From: Ophioceras dolichostomum | Lineage: Eukaryota; Ascomycota; Sordariomycetes; Magnaporthales; Ophioceraceae | Length of the DNA: 64,000 bases | Assembly (NCBI GenBank): GCA_003049485.1 | Contig: PYST01000086.1 | Span: forward strand, 56,416 to 120,415 | Reading direction: 5' to 3' | Shown: piece by piece, positions 35,855 through 45,109 of the stretch | How positions within the stretch are numbered: the first letter of the stretch is position 1 | Layout of the letters: every line of letters begins with the position of its first letter | The notes under the pieces: model-generated | The model's input: only the letters and a program-made list of their open reading frames with translations | Database searches by the model: none | Told to the model about the DNA's origin: nothing | Translations under genes and position numbers: made by a program

Positions 35855-37657
35855 TCACATGGCCCCTCGCAAGTCCGTGTTGATCACCAGGTCGTCCTTC
35901 CCCTTCAAATGCATCACGATAGTCAGGCCCTCCAACCCGATCTCCTCGTCCCTCTGGCGTGTGTGCTCGTGCTCGTGGTGCTCGTGTTGGTGTTTGCACG
36001 CCGCCGACGCCGAGTCGGCCGACTGCCTCTCCGCTATGTCCGCCCGCAGCTGATGCACCTCGGCGCTCAGCACCAGGTACCGCTCCTTCCAGATACACTC
36101 GTGGCCCTCGTCTTCCTCGTCTCGATGAGCCGCGAACGAGACGGACGCTGCTGCTGTTGTCTTCAGTGTTTCCGTTTGTTTCTCTTGTTGATGGTTGTGG
36201 CGCTGTTGGTGATAGTGAATGTCTTGCTCCTGAGCAGATTCGGTGATATGGTGGAGCCTTGCTGGTTCTTGCTGGCTGCGGTCATGACGATCCTGATGCG
36301 TGGCGTAGTCTTGGTGCTGATGGACATGCTGCATGCGTCCCTTCGCCGGCGCATGCGGCTCCAGTTGCAGCGGTCGACGGAGATAAGACACTTTCTCGCT
36401 AGGCTTGGAGTCGGCGGCCTCCTCACGCTGCCTCGATTTGTAATGATCTCTGCCTCTCTGATGGTGGCTCTCCTCGACGATGTGTGTCTCCTCGAAGTGT
36501 GTCTCGTCTTGGTGGGCGTGCGCAACCTCCTTCCTGCTGCTGCTGTATTCGTGTCTGCTTCGCTCACGTCTGCTGTGCCCATGTCCATCGTGGTTTGGCG
36601 CTACCACCGAAGATGGGGATGCGCCTTGGATCTCGTCATGCTGATGTCCATAGGAAATCAAGTCATCTAGCCACGAATCGTCCTTTCGGTGATGTGCCGA
36701 CCAAACGGTCGAGGTCGAGTGAGGCTGCTCCTCAGCAGGTTGCTCTTCAGCCGGCTTAGCACCTTGGCTTGGGCTTGAGGACTCCGAGGACGTTTTGTTA
36801 GCCTCGGTGGCGCTGGTTTCAACGGTCTCGCTAGCCACCGTAGCTACCCGTTGCTCCTGTATGCCCGACAAGGCGATGCAGGGATGAGAAGTCACCTGGT
36901 CTTTGCTGCTGCGGGTCTGAGAGTTTGAGCCTGTTGGCAACAGTCCAAGCAGGGTCTTCTTCAGATGAGACTCCTGATCGGCATGTGCGACAGGAGGCTC
37001 AGCCTTGGCTGTAGCTACATCGGAGCTTGCATTCAGCGCCTTGGTCTTGCGCAGCGCCGTAGTCCACTCCTCTCGGATCTGAGTCTTTTGTATGTCCTGT
37101 GGCTTGGGACTGGCACGATGGATCAGGTTTGCCCGAATCTGCCTGAGGTCGGGGACCGGCGTGTCTAGATGATCTCGATGGCAGGGTTGGCGCGTCTCGA
37201 CATGTGCCCCGAGTTCTCGTAGCCCGTGGCTATGGGAGGACATAGGCAGATCGCTGCTGCCGGTCTGGATCTGGCTAACAGACCTCTTCCGCCGGTCCGC
37301 GATGATAAAGGGGTTGTCTTTCAGCGCCGAGCCGAGGCGAGGAGCCGCGTTGTTCGGCTTCTTCGTTGCCTGATGCTTCACGTCCAGGCGGACGCGTCGA
37401 ACTTCCGGCATCGCTTCCTCTGGTCCAGTTTCCTCGCTCGAAGACGTCTGCTCCTTGTGATCCTTGGCGAAGGCCGTGCAGTCGGATATCGCATGGTGGG
37501 TAAAGCTCTGGGCCGCGACGGCCCGGCGCACCTCGTCAGAGCCAACTGGGATCTCGCAGATGCATGTCTGACAAAGGGGGTGTCCGCACTCCTGACAGAA
37601 GGTACGAGTATATGTTACTGAATCGCAGATGTGGCAGATTCTAGGCGATCTCTCCAT
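35855..37657 (-). CDS. N-terminal zinc-finger protein, histidine/glutamine-rich, unknown function
   Basis: Single exon, 600 residues, ATG at 37657. The N-terminus has a Cys-rich module: C8-x2-C11-x9-C21-x2-C24-x-H26-x2-C29-x2-C32-x-C34 within ICHICDS, FCQECGHPLCQTCIC. This spacing fits a small treble-clef or RING-like zinc site, but too few ligands are clear to name a family. The middle is disordered and rich in His, Gln, Glu and Ser. The C-terminus contains a short helical segment (YLVLSAEVHQLRADIAE) and a conserved-looking end (EGLTIVMHLKGKDDLVINTD). No transmembrane or signal sequence is seen. I do not recognise the protein; the zinc module followed by disorder would suit a scaffold or nuclear adaptor. 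Confidence 0.75.
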   Translation of the reverse strand: MERSPRICHICDSVTYTRTFCQECGHPLCQTCICEIPVGSDEVRRAVAAQSFTHHAISDCTAFAKDHKEQTSSSEETGPEEAMPEVRRVRLDVKHQATKKPNNAAPRLGSALKDNPFIIADRRKRSVSQIQTGSSDLPMSSHSHGLRELGAHVETRQPCHRDHLDTPVPDLRQIRANLIHRASPKPQDIQKTQIREEWTTALRKTKALNASSDVATAKAEPPVAHADQESHLKKTLLGLLPTGSNSQTRSSKDQVTSHPCIALSGIQEQRVATVASETVETSATEANKTSSESSSPSQGAKPAEEQPAEEQPHSTSTVWSAHHRKDDSWLDDLISYGHQHDEIQGASPSSVVAPNHDGHGHSRRERSRHEYSSSRKEVAHAHQDETHFEETHIVEESHHQRGRDHYKSRQREEAADSKPSEKVSYLRRPLQLEPHAPAKGRMQHVHQHQDYATHQDRHDRSQQEPARLHHITESAQEQDIHYHQQRHNHQQEKQTETLKTTAAASVSFAAHRDEEDEGHECIWKERYLVLSAEVHQLRADIAERQSADSASAACKHQHEHHEHEHTRQRDEEIGLEGLTIVMHLKGKDDLVINTDLRGAM

Positions 37658-38177
37658 TAGCTGCGATCTCGGGGGAAATCAAGGAAGAGAAGAAGCCACC
37701 TAGACGGGCTTCCGGTTAATGCATGGAATAACTATATGGCATAATCCGATGAAATGGCCATGTTTGTGTTTAGTGTCTGAACCTCGACGATCACGCCGGC
37801 CTTCAGGATGAGAGGAGATGTCAGGTCTGTGTGCTTTTGATATCTGCATTGGCAAGATGATGTAGGCAACCAGTGTCCACCGGCGTACATCCTGTGTACG
37901 AGGCTGGAAGTAGCGATCAGGGACAGGAAGTGAGTTTTGGATGCTGAACAGTCGCAAACTGGGAAGGAAAGCCTCCATTAAGTCAGTGGCATCAGGCATG
38001 AAGGATGACACCACCTTAGATGCGACTTCCACTTCGAGACGCATTTTACACTTATGACCAACTGAAGTTACACGCAGAGAATGCGATAGAGTGGCCGATG
38101 ACGTGAACGACAATAGAAAGTCTTTTATGGGCGAGAATATACTACAGGGCGTCCTTTAGGACATCTATCCACTCAGT
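37658..38177. other. spacer between zinc-finger and ATP synthase delta genes
   Basis: Upstream region of the zinc-finger gene and 3' end of the ATP synthase gene. Nothing is recognised. Confidence 0.6.
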
Positions 38178-39134
38178 CTATTTCAGGACGGCCTGCAGGC
38201 TTTCCAGGACCTAGTATCAGAGGGAAAAGGGTTAGCGCAAAACAGACCACGGATAGCGGGAAGTGCCCCGGCTTTTGTCAGGGACACTTGTGAAAAGGCA
38301 CTCACCTCCAGCTCAATTTTGGCCTCCGCAATATCGTGCTCACTGCCACTACCGTTCGCAATCTTCTGGGCGTCGGCGATCTGGGCCTTGACGGCCTCGG
38401 CGCTGAAGTCTTCCAGGGGGAAGCCCTCAACAGCATTGATGCTCATCCGCGAGTTAGGCTGGACAATGGCAAACCCGCCCGACACTGCGTTTTGCGCACC
38501 AGATCGGTCAGTCAGCTTCCGTCCCAGACTTTGAGGAACTTTGAGGATCCCGTTTCCCAAGTTCCGTCCTAAACCAATCCGTCTCCCTGGATCTCCCTTG
38601 AGAATTACTCACGGAAGAACTGCTTGCTGCCCCCGCTCTCCTCAATGACCTCAACCAGACCGGGCTTCAGCTGCTCGATTGAGGGGACGTGGTTGGCAAG
38701 GACGCCCATCTCGCCGGACTCCGCGGGAATGTTGACCTGGACGACATCCTGGGACTTGTACACAGCCTATGGGTGCGCGATATTAGGGTCAGTTCGGACC
38801 AGTTCGGACGAAACGTCTGGGAATAGATGGGCGGTGGCAGCTTCGAAGTCGCGCAGAAACTGCAGAATTGTATTCGAGCTCCTCAATTGAGAGGTCTTCG
38901 TTGTCGTACCTGGTGAGGGAGGGTCAAGCTCAGCTTGATCTGCATCGCCCCCAAAAAAAAGGTGGACGGTCGTTAGCAAAGAGCTCTCCCGAAGCTCCAT
39001 CATGGATTGGCAGCAAAGATCGGCCAACTCACCTTGTCGGCAACGGCCTCAGCATAGCCTCTTCGCTGCAAAGGCGCCTTGAAGGCGGTCGGCCGAGCCC
39101 GAAGAGCTGCACGGGCAACGCGGAGAGAGTTCAT
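38178..39134 (-). CDS. atp16: Mitochondrial F1 ATP synthase delta subunit
   Basis: Central-stalk subunit of the F1Fo ATP synthase, homologous to bacterial epsilon; it acts in the mitochondrial matrix face of the inner membrane. Five exons: 39134-39033, 38939-38910, 38766-38613, 38484-38306, 38210-38178, giving 165 residues, the usual fungal length. Exon 2 is only 30 nt (IKLSLTLPHQ). The N-terminus MNSLRVARAALRARPTAFK is a typical Arg/Ala-rich import sequence cleaved near QRRGYAEA. The beta-sandwich domain is visible in VVQVNIPAESGEMGVLANHV and SGGFAIVQPNSRMSINAVEG, and the C-terminal helices in SEHDIAEAKIELE plus VLESLQAVLK. Introns have standard borders (GTGAGT, GTACGA). Three CACGTG boxes and CCAAT motifs lie upstream. 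Confidence 0.97.
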
Positions 39135-39329
39135 GGTGATGTCGTCGGGGTCAATGGGTGGGGGATGGCTGGCCTAAGCAACTCACTCGCGGCTCCGGAA
39201 GACGTCGTCAACAAGAAATTTCGGCCGCGCGAATTGCCGGGGTGCTTAGCCGGTGGACCGGTCACGCTTCCAATCACCTGACTGTCGCCAAGCTCTAAAG
39301 ATTACATAAGGCAGACCTTTGTCGCCCAT

Positions 39330-39388
39330 CACGTGATGTCACGTGAACTTAGGTTATTGGAAGTAACGTGACATGTGAGCTTCACGTG
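39330..39388. promoter_or_regulatory. three CACGTG E-boxes upstream of ATP synthase delta
   Basis: CACGTG at 39330-39335, 39340-39345 and 39383-39388, the first 196 nt upstream of the ATG at 39134. ATTGG (CCAAT reversed) sits at 39356-39360 and CCAAT at 39270-39274. CACGTG is bound by bHLH factors of the Cbf1 type and CCAAT by the HAP complex, both linked to respiratory gene control in fungi. The sites are seen; the factors are inferred. Confidence 0.55.
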
Positions 39389-40515
39389 CTTCGACATGCT
39401 TCGACTGCTTCTATCAAACATCAAAGAGACCCTAAAGAGACCTTGGCGGTCAAAGAATTCTGGATGAGCGGTCAGAGATCACCGCCGAGCACTTGCAAAC
39501 CCTTCTTCATCGGCTGCCATCCCTCGCGTCTCACGGGCGCAGCGCCGGCTGCCAGCTTACTGTGTAATCTGCTGCCCCCTTACAGAAATCATTTGCGTTG
39601 TCGCTCGAAGCAAGTAAGAACCTAACATATCTTGGGCGGCATGCTTCGGACAGGACGAAGGGAACACTGCATGTTCAGCTGCATGTTCGCCCAGGGATTT
39701 CGAGGGGACAACCCTACAGAACATGCGTGTTGTGCATTTCCGTCCCCCCGATCAACCGACGTGGCGCAAACAACTGGCGCAACAACTGGCACAACTGACG
39801 CCTGTTTAAATCCCTCAAAAAAAACAAAAAGGGTCCTGCTTCGCTCTGCAGTCTCTGGGCTCCCCGAGACCGGTGACCAATACGGGTTCCAGTTCGCTTG
39901 CAGGGTGGCAAGCTTCGTCAGGGTCCCTCGCCAAGCTTCAAAGCGATGAATTAGTGAGATCCTTTACCGCCTCCCATCATCGCCAATCTTGGGAGATCTG
40001 AACTATACTATTCCCTGTGTATAGGGTGTAAGTGGAGAATAGGGGAGAAAGGCAAAGAGGCCCCAGTGTTCGAGTGCTCAAAATACCGGTGCGGTAAAAT
40101 GCATGGCCATAATGGTCCTCAAGGAGTGAACTTGGTCCTGGTCCGGTTACGACTCAAGTAAGTCACAAACATTCAGTAATCGAGTTTAGAATTCGATTCT
40201 AGGGGACTTGACGGGAGGCCATAGTGTTGTTTGTTGTTTCATCCAAAGGGACTCCAAGACGCCAGCATGGGTTCGTTGAACCTCGACGCCTCGTCCTTTG
40301 GTCGTCCACTTGAATTAGAGAACCCCCTTGCTATGACCTGTGAGGCGCTATGCTGCGGTAGCCAAAACAACGACTGCAGCCATTCCGCCAGGGTTGTCCT
40401 GGTTGTCCCCTAGTGTTATTAACGAGTCTCTCCGTAGGTCCTTCGCATAGTCGAAATAAACGATATTAGTAGGACCTTCAGCTGCGTCCGAGAGCCAGGT
40501 GGGAAGAGCTCACGC

Positions 40516-40538
40516 TCCGTTTTCGAACTGAAAACGGA
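40516..40538. repeat. 9-bp perfect inverted repeat
   Basis: TCCGTTTTC (40516-40524) and GAAAACGGA (40530-40538) around the loop GAACT. Not followed by a T-run on either strand, and not near a gene end. Confidence 0.6.
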
Positions 40539-41908
40539 ACACGACACGTTGTGTGGCATCCCCAACTCATCCGTCGCTCCAGCACACCGCTCGAACTTTT
40601 CCTGTGCTACAAGTCTTAGTCCAAGTCCAGTCGTCAGTCGTCCAGTTGTACGAGTGGACCCCTTTGACTTTCGTGAATTCGCACTAAAAAATTCCGAAGG
40701 GACGTCGCTTCGTCGATGGAGCGCCATTTGGGGAAGCACAACGCCGTCACGAACCAGCTTTCCAACTTTTCTTTCCTTTCTTCCAGCAACGTGCAGCGCA
40801 GTTTGTACTGTGTGTGTGCCTCCAGCGGTTTGGGCGCGTCGACGAAAATGGCAACCCGAGCCAAAGTGCGGGGTTGAGGAGCTGGGCTGTCTTCCCATTT
40901 CCCCATGTCCCATTGACCCACCCCTGAATGTCTGTGTTACGAAATGGCGACAACGGGCGTGGGGTGTTATTCTCTGTCCGGGTCGTGGCCTCGGTAGCCA
41001 AGTCTCGGGTCCCCTCTCCTCTTGCGTTGCTTCTTGTCTCCGTTCCCATACCTCAAGTGCCGTTGCCTTGAACAACCCACGACGACGCGTGCTTGGCATG
41101 GCGCCGGGCAGCCGAGCAGCTGGATCTCTGTGCTGTGTATACGTTACCAGGGCGATTCAGCGCCCCTCCAACTATACTGTGGTCCTGGAGCATGTGGTAT
41201 GTGTGCCATTTAAACAGCGTGTCGTGTGTGCATCCATTGATTGTGATACACACTTACAGACATGTGAGAGGGAAAAATAGGGGGCTGGTGTAAAGCGTGC
41301 ACACCAGCCTGCACACCGCACATGATGATGATGATGGGGGATGGGGTCGAAGATGATCGTTGAACCGCACTACTTGTGACTGCAATCCAACGGGGCTCCG
41401 GTGACAGTCCGGCGTATGCCAGCTCACCCGCGACTAGAGTTCAGGAGACAGCCAGGTGGAACAGCTTGGGATTATGAGGGGCCGGCCCTAGGCCCGACCC
41501 CCTGCTTGGGGATTGACCCATCCGTAGTGGAATCATCGAGCGAAACCGCGGCGATGCCCGACGCGCTTCTAAGAAGAGACGGTACACAGGGCGAGGCCTG
41601 GATGCTTCTGGTGCCAAGTCGCCCGCCGCTCAACTATTTCCAACAGTCACGCAGCAGCGCCCTGCCGTAGTTCAGACGGGCGGCTGTGAAACCATTAAGG
41701 TAGTAGCTTCGGGTTGTGGGTTAGTTTAAGGAGGGCTGTTTTCCTAGGTAGAGGTCGACGACCCTCTGCTGTAGGGTGTACACGAAATCAGACGCGGCGC
41801 CCGTCCGCCCTTCGCGGACAAGCCGGCGCGGGCGATGGATGGAGCGTACGACCCAGGTCTCACTCCAAATACCTAGTTGCTTTGTCGATTGAACAAAAAT
41901 GAGCAATT

Positions 41909-42247
41909 TTACCCTTCGTGCGGCGGGAGGAGCTTGCTGAGGTCGGCCCGCATGCGATCCTGTAGGGCGACGGCGGTCGAGAGGAAGTACGAAACGACGT
42001 AAACCCATGGATAGGTAATAGACAGGAAGTGATGGGTCAGCAAGTTCGGGCTGGGTTGGTTGGCCTGAGGTCATCTGAAGTTGTACGTTTGGTCGTTCTG
42101 GCCGCCCTCCGTTCTCGCTGTTTGGTCGGGAACCGGAAAGTGTTGTATTGTTCGACGAGTCAGATTTCATTACCACAGTACGCCTTCGCAGCGAAGAGGG
42201 AGACGGGAAAGGGGTCCCGAAATGCACCGAGAGCTTGCTGCTGGTCC
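41909..42247 (-). CDS. possible small spliced gene, hydrophobic C-terminus (doubtful)
   Basis: Two stretches on the minus strand look coding by third-base C/G bias. One, 42247 to about 42183, reads DQQQALGAFRDPFPVSLFAA after an ATAG acceptor. The other, about 42051 to the stop at 41909-41911, reads LLTHHFLSITYPWVYVV, then SYFLSTAVALQDRMRADL and SKLLPPHEG. Donor GTACTG at 42182 with acceptor CCAG before 42051 keeps the frame; donor GTAATG at 42174 does not. The second stretch would form one membrane helix. I found no secure first exon: ATG at 42406 with a 49-nt intron is conceivable. I do not recognise the family, and the whole may be chance. Confidence 0.3.
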
Positions 42248-45109
42248 TATGTACTTAGAGCTGGTACGATGCAAGAGGCTTGAGGCTTGCATGACTGGCC
42301 TGCAGCGGTGCAATGCAGCGGACCACGAGACAGCAGCTGCAGCAGCTGCACCAACTGCAGCAACCAAATGGTTCATGTTCCTTCGTCCACACCCTGAACC
42401 TGCAGGCTGCTGATCATGAAAACGGAACGTGGCTCCGTAACACTGTCGTCCACAACCGAAGGATGCCGCCTCTGCCCATCTCTCCTTTCGTGTGTCGGAT
42501 GGTTGGAGATGTGGTTGGAGGTATGTGCATCTGCGAACTGTCAGTGATGCTTCTTGATGTTTGCCAGTGTGCATGTGCTCCGTCTGAGAGTTCAGCTCAA
42601 ACGCCTTGGCTGCCTGTCGCCCGACAGATTTGATGCTTTATCCACTGGATGTTGTCTCTGAGAAAGTGAGAAGAAAGAAGAGGCATTAGAGATGTGATGG
42701 CCATTGCTGACTGAGACGGCAAGCGATGCTCCTCTTCAGCAACACAACTTCCATATAGCCAATGTAAGCATTCCCGGGTAATAGCTCAGGCTTAGTTTGG
42801 CCGTAAATCTCCAGACAAGCTGAATGCCCATTCTCGTTTCTCGCTTCCAAGAACTTGACATGTCAGAATTGGGTTTGGGATCCCACCCACATGTGGCTAT
42901 CGAATATCCATAGATTCACCGCCTATTATGAGTGAAAGAATGGGAGAATTGTGGAAGAAGAAAAGAAAGTTGGCGAGATCTCCCAACGTATCATCACTCG
43001 ACGACGCTTACAAATGGAAAGCGTTGGGGAGAAGAATCTCGTTTACAATCGGAATCAAGACCCAATGAAATCTGATCGAGAGACCGAGAATCATTCGAAT
43101 CAGTCGACGGGCGCGTGCGAAGAAAAAAAAAGAAAAAGAAAAAGAAAAAAAAGTGACAAGAGGGTCACTGGACTCCAAACATGACTCCAGCACTGCAGAC
43201 GAAAGAATACGTTGCAGTTTCCAGCGGGGCAACCAGGAGAAAATGACCAGATGAGAGGACGAAAAAAAAAAAATTAAAACACAGAGTCGGTTGACTCCTA
43301 GATGATTTCGGATTCTGTCGGACGGTAGATGTTGTAATGATTCAGGTACTCGAAATGAGGACAAAGCGAATAACAGTTCGATTCCTTGGCCGAGGCGACT
43401 TTTTGTTTTCGTTGATGCGGAAGGCGACGGGAATTCCAGACTATGAGCACACCCTCTTCTTGGAGTCAACCCTCCATGAGGTGGCCTGAGCTCTCCGTTT
43501 CCGGTAAGTCCATTCGACCGTCTGGTGTGCCGTTCGCAGATGATTCGGTCTCTGCTCCCACCGCCCGGCCGGAACAGCTCGGTACGTACCCTCGAAGTAT
43601 CTCGCCTCCGTTCTCGCCTCCGTTCTTTTGGCTGGCCGTGCTGGACCAGACTGGCTGGGGCTGTCAACCAGGATCCGCGCAACATGGAAAAGACTTCCCA
43701 GACTTTCCACGCAAGCTTCTTCCTGGTACTAAGATGTTCCGGTGTTTTAGTGTTTGGGGGCTGCGCTGCATGGCGTTGCGCTAATCATCGTCATGTTGCC
43801 CTCCATCAGATTGGACTAAAGCACGATGTCCCAGTCCGGTCCATCTCAACGTGTCTAGCGAGAATAGCCCCCGTTTCGCGATACAGGACTGGCCTGGATG
43901 GCCCCGAAAAACCCAGCCGCCTCCTCCCTTCACGAGCCGTGTGGTCACCAGTGGCAGTAAACTTGCTGGACTGCTTCACTTGGGTGACTTGCTCTTAGAA
44001 TCTGGGGAATCTGGACGCTTTGTTTCTAGGCTTGATCAATGACAACAACAATAGATAATCATGCTGGACCGCTATTTTCGTGGAAATGTATGTACTTGCC
44101 AGGTACTCACCTCTGCGCTCAATATCATCGTCATCCCGGGGCGGCAGCTGCGCCACTGCTTTGAGCGTCCGACGTCATACTGTACAACGTATTGCGTACG
44201 AGGTTCAGGGCCTCGTGCAAACTGTGTGCTGTGGTAGGTGCATCTGTGCCGCACCGTTCGGGACGGAGAATTCAACCTGGGCCATGGGTCAGGGGACCGC
44301 CCCTGGGACGGGACTGGGATTCCACAGAAGGCGGCGAAGACGGGGGGATGCTGATCTCAATGTTGCTGAATGAGGGAACCCTGACTACGGCAGCGGGGAC
44401 CTGAGCGCAACCGTCCGCTACAGCACACTAAACATGCACTAACTTGTACTGTCGACACCACTAAAATAAAGCGCCCCTTCGACTTGATTAGCCGCCACAT
44501 GCCGACCCTGATTCTTAATTCATGAATCCCACCCGACCGCATCCTCACCAAAGCGAAAAAACAAAAACCACACACAACGCCCCGTCAGGCCCACGCCCAC
44601 CCTCGCAATAATAAGACAAATACACCTCCCCTTACTTCTTTTTGTTCCAACGATTCTTCGTCTTGACGTTTAGACCTTTCGACGATGTTTTTAATGTTAT
44701 AGGACCACGGTCCTTAGGGACACCTCTTGTGTTGCAAACAGCAACTTCTCTGAACTGACTGGAACTGAACGTGCACCAGCTCTCGCACAGCCCTCGCACC
44801 CACTCCCCTCCGTCAAAGCTACGGTCTATCATCAACAACCACCTCGTCGTCTTTGCCTTACAGCCCTTTACGCGGAAGTTGAGCTTGGACGCGAACCATT
44901 GCTCTCGATACCTGCTTTGTTTGGCATAAAGGAGCTCAGCCTGGACGAGTTGACAAGCAACGCCGTCAAGCTGAACCCACAATCACGATCACGACCAACG
45001 ACGTGGATACCCCACAACAGTCGTCTCTTGAAAAAACATCCTCATCCTCGAACAATCCACAACGATAACTACTATTCAACTACCATCCTTTCATATTCTC
45101 TGGGCAATT
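42248..45109. other. spacer upstream of acidic DUF3295-like gene
   Basis: About 2.9 kb with no supported gene. A/G-rich tracts lie near 43115-43160 and 43258-43278. The last 500 nt before 45110 are probably promoter and leader. Confidence 0.55.

Larger units (their letters stand above)
39135..41908. other. spacer upstream of ATP synthase delta
   Basis: About 2.8 kb. The first 250 nt hold likely promoter elements (CACGTG, CCAAT). A 243-codon open frame at 40549-41280 (plus) is Cys- and Ser-rich without domain or codon signal, so I do not call it a gene. A small perfect hairpin lies at 40516-40538. Confidence 0.55.

Noticed and set aside
40549..41280. 243-codon open frame on the plus strand
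   Set aside because: Cys/Ser/Pro-rich with no domain and no codon-position bias, and an equally long frame is open on the other strand.
43441..43784. Open frame with a perfect GTAAGT and a downstream TTCGCAG
   Set aside because: The implied intron would be about 36 nt, too short for fungal splicing, and the product is not recognisable.
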